Assembly (NCBI GenBank): GCA_003250395.1
Contig: QKGM01000051.1
Span: 1 to 48,403, forward strand
Direction of reading: 5' to 3'
Length of the DNA stretch: 48,403 nucleotides
Source of the DNA: Bacteroidota bacterium
GTDB lineage: Bacteria > Bacteroidota > Bacteroidia > Bacteroidales > TTA-H9
The notes under the pieces were generated by a model that searched no databases, was not told where the DNA came from, and saw nothing but the letters and a program-made list of their open reading frames with translations. Shown here piece by piece: positions 25,486 to 35,383 of this stretch (within the stretch, counting starts at the first letter, position 1; every line of letters begins with the position of its first letter). A program made the position numbers and the translations under genes.

Positions 25486-27306
25486 ATGTTCAAGAAACCC
25501 ATATACCGTAATATAACCACTTTCATTCTAGTTATTTTGCTGACAGCTATCAGCATTTCAAACCAACATTATAAACAAAGAATAACTGGTGATTCAGAAG
25601 GGTATTACGCTTGGTTGCCAACTACTATAATATATCATGAAATTACCTTCGATCGCTGGGCTGATTCCCTGAAATCAGTTACCGGTAGTAGCTACCTACC
25701 TCATTACCTTCACAAGGAAGGAACAGTTCTGATTAATAAATATACATTCGGCACAGCTCTGCTAATGGCACCATTTTTCATATGTGGCCACCTTACTGCT
25801 ATTCTATCGGGATTCCCCTCAAACGGGTTTTCAATGCCATATACATATGCCATTGCATTATGCGGTTTATTTTATGGCCTTCTGGGATTGTGGTTTATTT
25901 ATAAAATAGCGCGCAGTTATGATGCTTCCCCGCTCCTTTCATGGTTAATCAGTTTGATTCTTCTATTTGCCACTAATCTATATCAATATGTTGTAATCCA
26001 ACCTGCAATGTCACATGTATATTCATTTACTACAATTGCAGCGGTTGTGTGGTTAATTAGGAAAGATATTCGAACTCCAGATGAAAAACATATCTGGCTT
26101 ATAGCATTGTTAACAGGACTAATCGTATCCATCAGACCTTTTAACATTGTTTTCCTACTGGCATTTCCCTTCCTTTTTGGTAGTTTCGAAAAATTGGGAG
26201 AAATAGTGAAACGTTTACTTAAACCATCAGCGTTTTGGAAAGCAGGATTGGCAGGCGCATTCTTTCCTGTTGTAATGATGATTGTTTGGGAACTACAAAC
26301 CGGGTATAAGATCTTTTATGGATATAAAGGGGAAGGATTTCTTTGGGATTCACCAGCAATCATTTCTTTTTTATTTTCATTCAGAAAAGGATGGTTTATT
26401 TATACACCAATTGCCCTGACACTTTTTTTGGGGTTGTTCTCAATGGCAAAACGTCATGAATACTACAACTTGATAAGTTTTTCTGCCTTCCTGATTTTAA
26501 TTATATACATGATGTCCTCATGGTGGAGTTGGTGGTATGGTGATGGATTCGGGATGAGAGCAATGATAGATTTTTACCCAGTTTTAATCATTCCGGTGAT
26601 ATTATGGCTTGAAAAACTGCAAAACGAAAAAGAAATAGGTGTTCTCATGACCATTACGATAATGCTGTTATCTCTTAATTTGTTGCAGATATGGCAGATG
26701 CATGTACGAATTCTTCTCCCAGATAATATGACCCGGGATAAATACTGGTACATTTTTCTAAAAACTGATCGTGATAGGTATAGAGACAACCTTGGATTAC
26801 AAAGTGAAGACCTGTTCCGAGGATTTCACCGTGACAGTCTGTTACTCATAAGAAATGATTTTGAAAAGCAGGCTTACAGATGGTCACCCTGGACAAGAAA
26901 GATGGTTAATGATAGTGCCCTGTCGGGGAGTTGGGTTTTACGTTATGATAGCACTCAGCTTTATAGTATGAGTATCGGCATAGATTCGGCCAGTCTATTC
27001 AGGCATTGCAGCAAACTACTTGTAGAGGGTACGTTCTGGTATCTGGAACAGAGTGTGAATTCAGTGATCCAGGCACCATTGGTAATATCAATTCAATCAC
27101 CGGACGGGGCAACGACTTTTTATAAAGCTGCTACACTTAAAGAAGTTCCCGATTCAATTACAGGGATGTGGCGTAAGGCAGTATTCCGATTAACGGCACC
27201 GGCACCAGATAGTGGTAGTGAGTTTAAGCTTTACCTCTGGAATAAATACCACAAGAATTTTTATGTAGATGACTTTGAAACAACCATTTTCAAAATAACC
27301 TATTAA
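25486..27306 (+). CDS. Polytopic membrane protein, possibly GT-C-type glycosyltransferase
   Basis: A protein of 606 residues. The first 400 or so hold about ten hydrophobic helices, the last 170-200 are soluble and rich in beta strands. After the first helix comes QRITGDSEGYYAWLP, an acidic loop of the kind that carries the catalytic acid in GT-C lipid-linked sugar transferases such as the ArnT/PMT group. I base the suggestion on that loop and the topology alone; no full family match is recognised. It stands alone, before a terminator shared with the convergent DUF1015 gene. No genes for a lipid-linked sugar pathway are nearby. Confidence 0.6.
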   Translation: MFKKPIYRNITTFILVILLTAISISNQHYKQRITGDSEGYYAWLPTTIIYHEITFDRWADSLKSVTGSSYLPHYLHKEGTVLINKYTFGTALLMAPFFICGHLTAILSGFPSNGFSMPYTYAIALCGLFYGLLGLWFIYKIARSYDASPLLSWLISLILLFATNLYQYVVIQPAMSHVYSFTTIAAVVWLIRKDIRTPDEKHIWLIALLTGLIVSIRPFNIVFLLAFPFLFGSFEKLGEIVKRLLKPSAFWKAGLAGAFFPVVMMIVWELQTGYKIFYGYKGEGFLWDSPAIISFLFSFRKGWFIYTPIALTLFLGLFSMAKRHEYYNLISFSAFLILIIYMMSSWWSWWYGDGFGMRAMIDFYPVLIIPVILWLEKLQNEKEIGVLMTITIMLLSLNLLQIWQMHVRILLPDNMTRDKYWYIFLKTDRDRYRDNLGLQSEDLFRGFHRDSLLLIRNDFEKQAYRWSPWTRKMVNDSALSGSWVLRYDSTQLYSMSIGIDSASLFRHCSKLLVEGTFWYLEQSVNSVIQAPLVISIQSPDGATTFYKAATLKEVPDSITGMWRKAVFRLTAPAPDSGSEFKLYLWNKYHKNFYVDDFETTIFKITY

Positions 27307-27326
27307 ATGATTACCTGAAAATTTAA

Positions 27327-27360
27327 AAACCCCGGTACTTATAATAAAGTACCGGGGTTT
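27327..27360. terminator. Bidirectional terminator between convergent genes
   Basis: AAACCCCGGTACTT (27327-27340) and AAGTACCGGGGTTT (27347-27360) form a perfect 14-bp stem with a 6-base loop. A/T-rich ends on both sides suit termination in either direction. Confidence 0.85.
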
Positions 27361-27378
27361 ATGTAATTCAGAACAGGG

Positions 27379-28623
27379 CTATTCCAATTCATGGACTACA
27401 AGGCCACTTCGAAGTTTAGGTTCAAACCATGTTGTTTTAGGTGGCATAATATTACCAGAATCAGCAATATCGATCAGTTGTTGCATTGACACTGCATAAA
27501 GGGCAAATGCTACTTTCATTTCCCCATTATCAACACGTCGCTTCAACTCTCCAAGCCCCCTTATGCCTCCAACAAAATCAATCCGTTTATCAGTTCTCAG
27601 ATCTTTAATTCCCAATATCTCATCGAGTACCAGATTCGAAAGGATCGTGACATCCAAGACACCTATTGGGTCGTTGTCATCATAAGTTCCAGGACGGGCG
27701 TTGAGCGCATACCATTGCCCTCCGAGATACATTGAAAATTCGTGTAGTTTTACAGGCTTATATATATCTCTTCCCTTAAGTTCCACTACAAATGACTTTT
27801 CCAATTTACGGAGTAATTCTTCAGGTTCTAACCCGTTTAAATCTTTAATCACGCGATTGTAATCAATTATCTTCAACTGATTATCAGGAAAATGAACTGC
27901 AAGAAAATAATTATACTCTTCATCTCCCCTGTGATTAGGATTTTGCTTGCGCTTTTCAGCACCAACCAATGCAGCGGCTGCTGTACGATGGTGCCCGTCA
28001 GCGACATAAGTAGCAGGGATAGCTGCAAACAATTCAACCAGACGAGAAATGATTACCTTATCATTAATTAACCAGAAATGATGACCAAAACCATCATCTG
28101 CGACGAAATCATATTCAGGCTTCCCTTTGACTACCTGATTGATAATATCATCAATTTCTGCTACAGCCGGAAATGTAAAAAAAACAGGCTCCATGTTTGC
28201 ATTATTCACCCTAACATGTTTCATTCTGTCTTCTTCCTTATCTTTACGGGTAAGCTCGTGCTTTTTAATGACGCCATTCAGATAATCATCAACAGCTGCA
28301 CAGCCAACGATACCATACTGAGTACGCCCTTCCATAGTCTGAGCATAAATATAAAGTCTATCCTCTTTATCCTGAACAAGCCACCCTTTCGATCTGAACT
28401 GATCAAATACTTGACGCGCTTTTTCATATACTTCGGGAGCATGCTCGTCAATGCCCTCATCAAAATTAATTTCCGGACGCGTAATATGAAGCAAGGAGTA
28501 CTCATTTCCTGAAGCTTCAATCCGTGCTTCACTTGAATTCATAACATCGTAAGGTCTGGCAGCTAACTCTTTAACTATTGATTGCGGAGGGCGCAGACCC
28601 TTGAAAGGTTTGAGAATTGCCAT
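27379..28623 (-). CDS. DUF1015 family protein
   Basis: A soluble protein of 414 residues starting MAILKPFKGLRPP, the usual start of DUF1015 proteins, followed by ARPYDVMNSSEAR. Further family segments are IYAQTMEGRTQYGIVG, HELTRKDKEEDRMKHVR and YVADGHHRTAAAAL; the last has the DGHHR motif also seen in ParB/Srx-fold enzymes. DUF1015 genes often sit with serA in Bacteroidetes, and here serA lies two genes upstream. Free-serine kinases (SerK, SbnI) belong to the ParB/Srx superfamily, so a role in phosphoserine chemistry is a reasonable guess, not a demonstrated function. Confidence 0.85.
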   Translation of the reverse strand: MAILKPFKGLRPPQSIVKELAARPYDVMNSSEARIEASGNEYSLLHITRPEINFDEGIDEHAPEVYEKARQVFDQFRSKGWLVQDKEDRLYIYAQTMEGRTQYGIVGCAAVDDYLNGVIKKHELTRKDKEEDRMKHVRVNNANMEPVFFTFPAVAEIDDIINQVVKGKPEYDFVADDGFGHHFWLINDKVIISRLVELFAAIPATYVADGHHRTAAAALVGAEKRKQNPNHRGDEEYNYFLAVHFPDNQLKIIDYNRVIKDLNGLEPEELLRKLEKSFVVELKGRDIYKPVKLHEFSMYLGGQWYALNARPGTYDDNDPIGVLDVTILSNLVLDEILGIKDLRTDKRIDFVGGIRGLGELKRRVDNGEMKVAFALYAVSMQQLIDIADSGNIMPPKTTWFEPKLRSGLVVHELE

Positions 28624-28661
28624 AGCAACTTAATTTATAATTATTTTGGTATAAATGGTTA

Positions 28662-29129
28662 TTATTCAATCGAAGGATGAGACAAGCCACCCTCCTTACA
28701 ATCATCAACAGGAATAGTGAAATCATCTTCATCCTCAGTGTGGTAAACAGGAATTTTTATAACTGATATGCCAAGAGCGCCGATCATCTTGCTAAGTTCA
28801 CAAAGCTGACCTCTGGAGTATGCTTCATGATCCACGCTTAATACACCCAGTTTCTGGCATATAGTAGTTCTAACTACACATTCCCTGATTTGGCTCCTTG
28901 CCATTTTCAAATGATGTACGAACTGGCTTTTATTACGCATAGAACCTTCAGCAATCAGAAACGCTATTTGAGAAGCTGCATTCATTAACCTGCCTGTCTC
29001 GTCTCTATGCTCTAAGGTAACTCCAGTAGTCACTACATGCAACCACACGGCATAATCAATCGCCTTTTGATAAACCCTCAGTTCTTCAAACCTGAAATAG
29101 TTCCAATTTTTTTGTAGTTCTTTCTTCAT
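28662..29129 (-). CDS. Four-helix-bundle protein (23S rRNA IVS-like), divergent
   Basis: A protein of 155 residues, mostly helical. FEELRVYQKAIDYAVWLH near residue 13 resembles the start (F-L-V-Y-A) of the four-helix-bundle family first seen in 23S rRNA intervening sequences (TIGR02436). ASQIAFLIAEGSMRNKSQFVHHLKMARSQIREC follows the I-AEG-R-F-L-A-S-E pattern. It is longer than the usual 115-125 residues and ends in an acidic tail (HTEDEDDFTIPVDDCKEGG). The gene lies between serA and DUF1015, 104 and 38 bases away. The family has no known enzymatic function; here a structural or regulatory role with its neighbours is possible. Confidence 0.7.
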   Translation of the reverse strand: MKKELQKNWNYFRFEELRVYQKAIDYAVWLHVVTTGVTLEHRDETGRLMNAASQIAFLIAEGSMRNKSQFVHHLKMARSQIRECVVRTTICQKLGVLSVDHEAYSRGQLCELSKMIGALGISVIKIPVYHTEDEDDFTIPVDDCKEGGLSHPSIE

Positions 29130-29192
29130 GAAGATACCATGGCTTTCAAATATTAGACCGAGATGCTGCGGGTAGTAAAATCATCATAAATA

Positions 29193-29225
29193 AAGCCGGT
29201 CAGTAACCATACAATTGGCCGGCTT
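29193..29225 (-). terminator. Hairpin after serA
   Basis: AAGCCGGTCA (29193-29202) can pair with TGGCCGGCTT (29216-29225) over 10 bp with one G-T pair. On the minus strand the stem is followed by TTATTTATG. It lies 8 bases past the serA stop and may end or attenuate transcription before the four-helix-bundle gene. Confidence 0.6.
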
Positions 29226-29233
29226 ATTATTCT

Positions 29234-30157
29234 TTATTTATTAACCTGATAGGTTCTATCGCCTTTTTCAAAAAAATTGACGATCTGGGTCGCTGCAGCA
29301 AGTCCAGCATTATTGTTTGCCTCAGAAGTCTGGGCTCCCATTTTTTTGGGAGTAAAGAAATAACGACCTGCAAATTTTTCGGCTATTTCAACTTTACAAC
29401 CAGGTTCAATATCACTGATATATTTAAAGTCGGGACGTTCTTCGAAGACAGACAATAATTCCTCCTCATTAATCACTTCTTTACGTGCTGTATTTACTAA
29501 TGTAGCACCTTTTGGCATCAATGATAAGAGTTTCTTGCCAATTGATTTCTTAGTCTGTTCATTAGCAGGAATATGCAATGAGACATACTGGCAGGTTTTA
29601 TAAAGGTCTTCAACAGTATGAACGGGGGTCACTCCTTCAGCAATCATAGCATCAGCCTTAACATAAGGATCAAAAGCATAAACCTTCATGCCAAATCCAT
29701 GGGCAATTTTACCAACATATCTGCCAACATTACCATAAGCATGGATACCAATGCTTTTATCCTTTAATTCAGTTCCTGAAGTTCCGTTGAATGCACCTCT
29801 GGCCATGTAAACCATCATCCCAAGTGCCAATTCAGCCACTGCATTGGAATTCTGGCCAGGAGTATTCATGGCAACTACTCCCTTAGCACTAGCTGCAACG
29901 AGATCAATATTATCATATCCAGCGCCCGCTCTGACAACAATCTTAAGCTTTTTAGCCGCATCCAAAACTTCAGCATCTACAATATCGCTACGGATAATCA
30001 TAGCTTCCACATCAGCAACAGCTTCGAGCAATTCAGTTTTTGAATTATACTTTTCAAGAAGTCGCAATTCATAACCCGCTTCTTCGGTTATCTTTCTGAT
30101 TCCGTTCACGGCTGAAGCGGCAAACGGTTTGTCGGTAGCAACAAGTATTTTATTCAT
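29234..30157 (-). CDS. serA: D-3-phosphoglycerate dehydrogenase, short Bacteroides type
   Basis: A D-isomer-specific 2-hydroxyacid dehydrogenase of 307 residues without ACT or regulatory domain. The cofactor loop is IGIHAYGNVGRYVGK (136-150), the catalytic arginine is R225 in VNTARKEV and the glutamate E251 in DIEPG. In place of the usual catalytic histidine (P-H-x-G) it has TPKKMGAQTSEAN with lysines at 271-272. This lysine form is described for Bacteroides and Entamoeba histolytica phosphoglycerate dehydrogenases, so it is a family trait and not damage. It makes 3-phosphohydroxypyruvate, the first step to serine. The transaminase serC, often adjacent in this phylum, is not found here. Confidence 0.92.
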   Translation of the reverse strand: MNKILVATDKPFAASAVNGIRKITEEAGYELRLLEKYNSKTELLEAVADVEAMIIRSDIVDAEVLDAAKKLKIVVRAGAGYDNIDLVAASAKGVVAMNTPGQNSNAVAELALGMMVYMARGAFNGTSGTELKDKSIGIHAYGNVGRYVGKIAHGFGMKVYAFDPYVKADAMIAEGVTPVHTVEDLYKTCQYVSLHIPANEQTKKSIGKKLLSLMPKGATLVNTARKEVINEEELLSVFEERPDFKYISDIEPGCKVEIAEKFAGRYFFTPKKMGAQTSEANNNAGLAAATQIVNFFEKGDRTYQVNK

Positions 30158-30184
30158 TGAATGGTGATTTTTGAATTATCATTA

Positions 30185-30192
30185 CAAAATTA
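30185..30192 (-). promoter_or_regulatory. -7 promoter element of serA
   Basis: The minus strand reads TAATTTTG, matching TAnnTTTG, 28 bases before the serA ATG. The -33 region is not convincing. Confidence 0.5.
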
Positions 30193-30240
30193 GAAAAGAA
30201 TATTGTATTAACAGAGTATTATAAAAAGATTTATAGTCCT

Positions 30241-33200
30241 TTAGCGAAGTACTGTAATAATACCCTGATATTGTTTTACATTTCGCAATATCAGTATGTA
30301 ATAGTATGTTCCATCGGCTACTGGTTTTCCACTTTGATCACGTCCATCCCAATCTCCCTGATAACTATTATAATGCCTGACTTCCCTACCCCACCTGTTG
30401 AGTATGAATAACTCATTATCAGGATAGTAAGATAAATTAGGAATTTCAAAATAATCATTTATGCCATCATGGTTTGGAGTAATCACATTAGGGATAACCA
30501 ACTCACAATCATGTTCAGCCAGGCTTGTACTGTCATTAAGCCTGCAATCTTGGGAATCGATGAGTGAAAAATTATATATCCCTGAACCAATACCCTCTTT
30601 GATAAGCCCTTCAGTACCATCATCCCAAATCAAGATATAAGGAGGTGTACCTCCTTCAGGTTCCAGCAAGATGGCTCCATTGGAGGCGCCCCTGCATTCA
30701 GGTAATATGTGTATTTTCTTTACAATAACCTCGCCTGGCTCACCTACCATTATTGTGCTGTCCTTAATACATAGATGGGCATCAGTAATCCTGACCTGAT
30801 AAACACCCTTAGAAATACCATTAAGCACAGGCCCTGTATTGCCTGTATCCCATTGATAACGATAGGGAGAAGCTCCCCCCTTAACATCCGTGGTGATTGA
30901 ACCATCGATATACGCATAACAAGATGGCTCAACCACTGAAGCGTTTATTCGAAGGGGCGCTGGTTCAGGCAGATTCACATTGAATATCTGGACACATTGT
31001 TTTGCATCAACTATTGTTGCCGCGTACAAGCCGTTTGAAAGTCCCTGAATAAGCGGTCCTGTTTGTCCATTGCTCCATGAAATTACCAATGGCAATTCTC
31101 CTCCTTCAACTACAAGTCTGATTGAGCCATCTGCAGGTCCGTTGTTACATGATTGAGGTACAATCGTAGCTATTATTACCATTGAGTCAGGCATGGGTAA
31201 ATAATACGAAAGGAACTTATGACATCCTACAGCATCGATTAGATCTGCGCTGTAATCTCCAGCCATTAGATTTTCAATCGATAGTTCCACAGATCCATTA
31301 CTCCATTTAATTGTATAGGGACTGACACCTCCTTCAACTGTCAAATTAATCGCACCGTCAGAGGAATTAAAACATCGCGGTGGTGTTACAGTGGCATCAA
31401 TTATTATCGGTTCATCCGGCTCTGAAATTGTTGCGTTATATTCCAGTTCACAACCCTCATTGTCGACAATCAAGGCCTGAATATAACCAGCTGGTAAACT
31501 ATTTACAGATGAGCCGCTCATTCCGTTACTCCAGACAACATGATAAGGGGTGCTTCCACCGGAAATTGACAACACAATGCTTCCCGTTGAATCACCATTA
31601 CAGGCAACATTGGTAATCAATGCTTCAACATTCAAAGGTTCTGGTTCGTTAATAACCCATACCTTTTGCAATTTGCAGCCAGATTCATCAACAATCTTTA
31701 CAGTATAAATTCCTGGTGGAATATCTTCCAAACTTTCAGAAGTATCACCTGTATTCCAAATCCATGTATATGGAGGAACACCTCCTGTGGTATTGAGTGT
31801 GATAAAACCATCTATCATCCCAGGACAACTAACATCAGCTGAAGTATCGTTGGTAAGAATTTCAGGTGGTGACGGCATTGTAAACAAAAAGAGTGAGTCA
31901 CATCCTATTGCATCTGAAATCTTCACCCATTGAGTACCACTGCAGAGATTAGTTGCAGATACTCCCGACTGGCCATTCATCCAGTCAATCTGATAGGGTG
32001 GATACCCACCAGAAATCATGAGAGAGGCTTCTCCATCACAAGTATCAAAGCAAGTTGTTGGGATAGTCTGAAGACTGATATGAAACGAAGAAACAGCAAA
32101 CAGGAAATAAGCCGTGTCGCTACATCCGGAGAGCGTGTCTATAACCTTTACAGCAACATACCCAGATGTAAATGGTCTGATCTGAATGCTGCTGGTTCCC
32201 TGACCTGTAAGCAATACGGCAGAACTTTTCCATTGATAATAACACCCCTCCTGACTTTCCTTGATAGTAAACCAAACAGAATCGCCCTGGCAAATAAGGG
32301 AAGGGCCGACAATCTTTGCGTCTGGTTTTGAGAGAATAAGGTGAATTGAATCAATAATCTGACAAACATTACCTGATTGCACCTTAACATAAAATCTATA
32401 AATTCCCTGACCATTTATTGTTATTGATGCGCCATAGGGATATTCATTAAGTGTATCACTGAAATCAGGGTTACTGCTCCATACAAGAGTTGATCCCGGA
32501 GAGAATAAGGCCGAAAGTATAGCTGTCGTATCACATACGATGGTATCTGGGGGAATATCGAGCCAAACATTGTCAACCATGACCATCTGATAGATAGAAT
32601 CTGTACAAACTCCATTCCCGGTTACAAGCAGATAATTAGTCGAAACTTCAGGCTTTGCAAAAGGATTGCTAACATTAGGATCACTAAGCCCCGTGGTAGG
32701 AGTCCAGCTATAGGTTATTGCAGGATCAGGTGAAGGTTGTATACCAATCTGTGCTCCCTCACCATTGCAAACAAAAATTGTTTCAATATTATAATTGCTA
32801 TCAGAAAGGACTGTTATTTCCCGGTACAAGGTATCAGACAGGTTGCAACTTTCCGGCCAGTCAGCAATCAGACATACGTTGTAACTACCAGCCTGGCTAA
32901 AAGTATGTGCAGGATTCTTCTGGGTAGAAATATTGGAAGATCCGGATGCCGGATCACCGAAATCCCACTTCCATGAAGTTCCACGTCCCTCATTATGAAA
33001 CTGGACGTTATAAGGAGTACATCCGGGAGAAATAGGACTGAATGAGGCCAAGGCAAAATCGGTGACAAGCCTGATTTTAAAAACCGCGTTATTACAATTC
33101 GATGAGTTATTAGTATTACTCCAGGCCCCGGGATTAGGAAATGTAGGAAAATGCTGGCATCCTCCGCAGCTTGCACAAACTGACTGGTAAATATTGCCAT

Positions 33201-35379
33201 TACGATCAAACCGGCTGGTACCACCATCAACATGATCACGCCCGCTATCAGAGCAACCTGAATAATGTAATTCTCCGAAAAATGTACCATACTCAAGGCC
33301 ATTCATATCACTTCCAAATACGCCTATATAAAAATCCTGACCATCAGACTGACTTTGCCATGCATCGGTTGTAATCGGAAAGCCTATTGTTCCGAAATTT
33401 GACCCCCAGTATCCCATATTGCCCCAGAAACGCCCCCAGCCACTTACATAGATTCTATTGCATACATCAATAGAAAAAGCTGTTGGAGATATCTCCGGGC
33501 CCGGTCTTCCACTTCCGAAAACTGAGCTCCAAAGCATGGTGTTAAGGGATGGATTGTACTTAGCAATAAACTGCCCGCCATTTTCATTGTAGTAGGGAAC
33601 ATTACTAATTAAAGTGGTCCCTGTAGCTTTTGTTTGTCCATATAAATAGACATTATTGTGCTTGTCAATCCTAACAAAATATGCCTGATCATACTGATCA
33701 GAACCATAATAGGTGAGAGCATTGATAGCATTTCCACCAGGTGATGTTTTTAGAAGAAATCCATCGGCAGTTCCACCTTGAAACTGAGGTTTAGGAACGC
33801 CTGAGGTGGTAAGGAGATTGGTGCTGTTAGTTCCTCCAGCAGCGAGTAAATTCCCTGTGGCGGTCACATCAATGGAATACAGAGCATCATCACCCGATCC
33901 ACCAATATATGAACTCCACACCAAAGAACTGAGAGTAGGTGATATTTTCGTTACAACACCTTCCTGCTTCCCTCTGTTGGCTGGCTGAAATGCATCACTA
34001 GTCACAGGGTAGTCGGTCGAGAATGTACAACTTCCTATATAAAGATAATTCTGAGCATCAATGGCAATCTCTCCCCTAGCACCATCCCCATAGTTATAAC
34101 AAAGAGTATCATTGCCGTTATTACCTACCTGATTGTACCTGTTTCTGTAATTCAGACCGTCATTTCCTGTACCCCCTATAAAAGTACTTGCCAGTAATTG
34201 GCATCCATCTGATGATAGTTTGGAAATGAAAATATCTGATCCAAGCGGATAATGAAGAAACCAATCGTAATCGAGCGATGTACCCCCGTTAAATGTAACA
34301 TCATAAGCACCCGAAGTAACAGGAAACCCTGGAGACCCGGTAGTTCCGAAAATATAGAGATTACCACCCTCGTCACACACGATACTATGAGGTAAATCCG
34401 TATAATTTCCACCCAGAAAAGTAGCCCAGTGTCTGACTTTTCCTGTACTATCATATTTAATAATGGCTACATCCCACCCTCCGGCATATATTTGCTGCCA
34501 AGCACCTACCGTTACCGGAAAACCAGTCCCTGATACAATCCCTCCTGAGAATACATTTCCCTGAAAATCATACGTTGCAGTAAAACCCCAGTTATCTGAT
34601 GTTGATCCGCTATAGGTACTAAATATTAACTCAGGATCAATCACAAGTGTATCATATGTAACGGGGACTGATTGGAGACTGAAACCAACCTTCTTTCCTT
34701 TTTTAACATAATCACCTGTTACCGGAATCTTAACACCATTACTAATAACCCATGATTCAGGATACCCTTCGCTTACTTCACCTACACTTGTGAGTATACT
34801 CAATCGTCCCTCTGTAATTTCAAGGCCATCAACTCCTTCGTATTTCACAGATATTCTTTCAGAACTACCTCCGGAATAAATACGCCATTCAAGCTTAATG
34901 TTATTGCTATTCTGTCCAATTACCAAATCAACTCCTCTGTAAACACCTTTTAGTGTTACCCATTTATACTTCCTGACCTTCGAAACCCATCCTGACTTAT
35001 CATTGCCAAGCATATAGTTCAGATAATCTGAAGACGGTTCACTGGTCTCAATTCCAGGATTTAACGCTCCGTTTACGAAACACATTTTGTAAGCATGCCC
35101 TCTAACCGCTGAATTAAAACACCCTTCATCACTGTGGGAATGATTATGCGCCTTACTATGATCTATGTCTGAAGCATTTATAATATTGAACATGATTCCA
35201 TCACGCTCAATAAAAACGGTAACATTGGGCGACGGTGTAACTGTAAATAATACATCCTTAGGCCATTGACCTTTGTTTTCTATAAACCCAAAAGCATTGG
35301 TGACTGATTGCGCCGGCAGAATAAATGGTATATACAAGAACGCCAAGAACCAGCCAATAAATTTCCTCGCCCGTATCAT
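30241..35379 (-). CDS. Giant surface protein with SBBP, PKD and SprB repeats and gliding-type C-terminus
   Basis: A protein of 1712 residues with a signal peptide (FIGWFLAFLYIPFILPAQS). Residues about 28-255 match the N-terminal domain that precedes propellers (AFGFIENKGQWPKDVLF). From about 260 to 770 there are SBBP-type beta-propeller repeats (e.g. ATFLGGNYTD, ASTFIGGTGNDG, SYIGGSGDDALYSIDV). A PKD domain follows (SWKWDFGDPASGSSN), then a less defined Ig-like part. About 1075-1625 hold seven SprB-like repeats, each of the form C-x-DG-x-I-x-GG-x-PY-x-W-x-G. Residues about 1628-1712 are the gliding-motility-associated, T9SS type B domain (NVITPNHDGINDYFEIPN, ending IITVLR). It is likely an adhesin anchored at the cell surface. 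No gld or spr machinery genes are near. Confidence 0.92.
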   Translation of the reverse strand: MIRARKFIGWFLAFLYIPFILPAQSVTNAFGFIENKGQWPKDVLFTVTPSPNVTVFIERDGIMFNIINASDIDHSKAHNHSHSDEGCFNSAVRGHAYKMCFVNGALNPGIETSEPSSDYLNYMLGNDKSGWVSKVRKYKWVTLKGVYRGVDLVIGQNSNNIKLEWRIYSGGSSERISVKYEGVDGLEITEGRLSILTSVGEVSEGYPESWVISNGVKIPVTGDYVKKGKKVGFSLQSVPVTYDTLVIDPELIFSTYSGSTSDNWGFTATYDFQGNVFSGGIVSGTGFPVTVGAWQQIYAGGWDVAIIKYDSTGKVRHWATFLGGNYTDLPHSIVCDEGGNLYIFGTTGSPGFPVTSGAYDVTFNGGTSLDYDWFLHYPLGSDIFISKLSSDGCQLLASTFIGGTGNDGLNYRNRYNQVGNNGNDTLCYNYGDGARGEIAIDAQNYLYIGSCTFSTDYPVTSDAFQPANRGKQEGVVTKISPTLSSLVWSSYIGGSGDDALYSIDVTATGNLLAAGGTNSTNLLTTSGVPKPQFQGGTADGFLLKTSPGGNAINALTYYGSDQYDQAYFVRIDKHNNVYLYGQTKATGTTLISNVPYYNENGGQFIAKYNPSLNTMLWSSVFGSGRPGPEISPTAFSIDVCNRIYVSGWGRFWGNMGYWGSNFGTIGFPITTDAWQSQSDGQDFYIGVFGSDMNGLEYGTFFGELHYSGCSDSGRDHVDGGTSRFDRNGNIYQSVCASCGGCQHFPTFPNPGAWSNTNNSSNCNNAVFKIRLVTDFALASFSPISPGCTPYNVQFHNEGRGTSWKWDFGDPASGSSNISTQKNPAHTFSQAGSYNVCLIADWPESCNLSDTLYREITVLSDSNYNIETIFVCNGEGAQIGIQPSPDPAITYSWTPTTGLSDPNVSNPFAKPEVSTNYLLVTGNGVCTDSIYQMVMVDNVWLDIPPDTIVCDTTAILSALFSPGSTLVWSSNPDFSDTLNEYPYGASITINGQGIYRFYVKVQSGNVCQIIDSIHLILSKPDAKIVGPSLICQGDSVWFTIKESQEGCYYQWKSSAVLLTGQGTSSIQIRPFTSGYVAVKVIDTLSGCSDTAYFLFAVSSFHISLQTIPTTCFDTCDGEASLMISGGYPPYQIDWMNGQSGVSATNLCSGTQWVKISDAIGCDSLFLFTMPSPPEILTNDTSADVSCPGMIDGFITLNTTGGVPPYTWIWNTGDTSESLEDIPPGIYTVKIVDESGCKLQKVWVINEPEPLNVEALITNVACNGDSTGSIVLSISGGSTPYHVVWSNGMSGSSVNSLPAGYIQALIVDNEGCELEYNATISEPDEPIIIDATVTPPRCFNSSDGAINLTVEGGVSPYTIKWSNGSVELSIENLMAGDYSADLIDAVGCHKFLSYYLPMPDSMVIIATIVPQSCNNGPADGSIRLVVEGGELPLVISWSNGQTGPLIQGLSNGLYAATIVDAKQCVQIFNVNLPEPAPLRINASVVEPSCYAYIDGSITTDVKGGASPYRYQWDTGNTGPVLNGISKGVYQVRITDAHLCIKDSTIMVGEPGEVIVKKIHILPECRGASNGAILLEPEGGTPPYILIWDDGTEGLIKEGIGSGIYNFSLIDSQDCRLNDSTSLAEHDCELVIPNVITPNHDGINDYFEIPNLSYYPDNELFILNRWGREVRHYNSYQGDWDGRDQSGKPVADGTYYYILILRNVKQYQGIITVLR

Positions 35380-35383
35380 GTTA

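Noticed and set aside
29234..30157. SerA read as a broken gene because of the missing catalytic histidine
   Set aside because: The lysine form is a known feature of Bacteroides-type enzymes and the rest of the active site is intact.
32868..33302. 144-codon minus-strand frame inside the giant gene
   Set aside because: It is a different frame of the long gene on the same strand and shows no family features.
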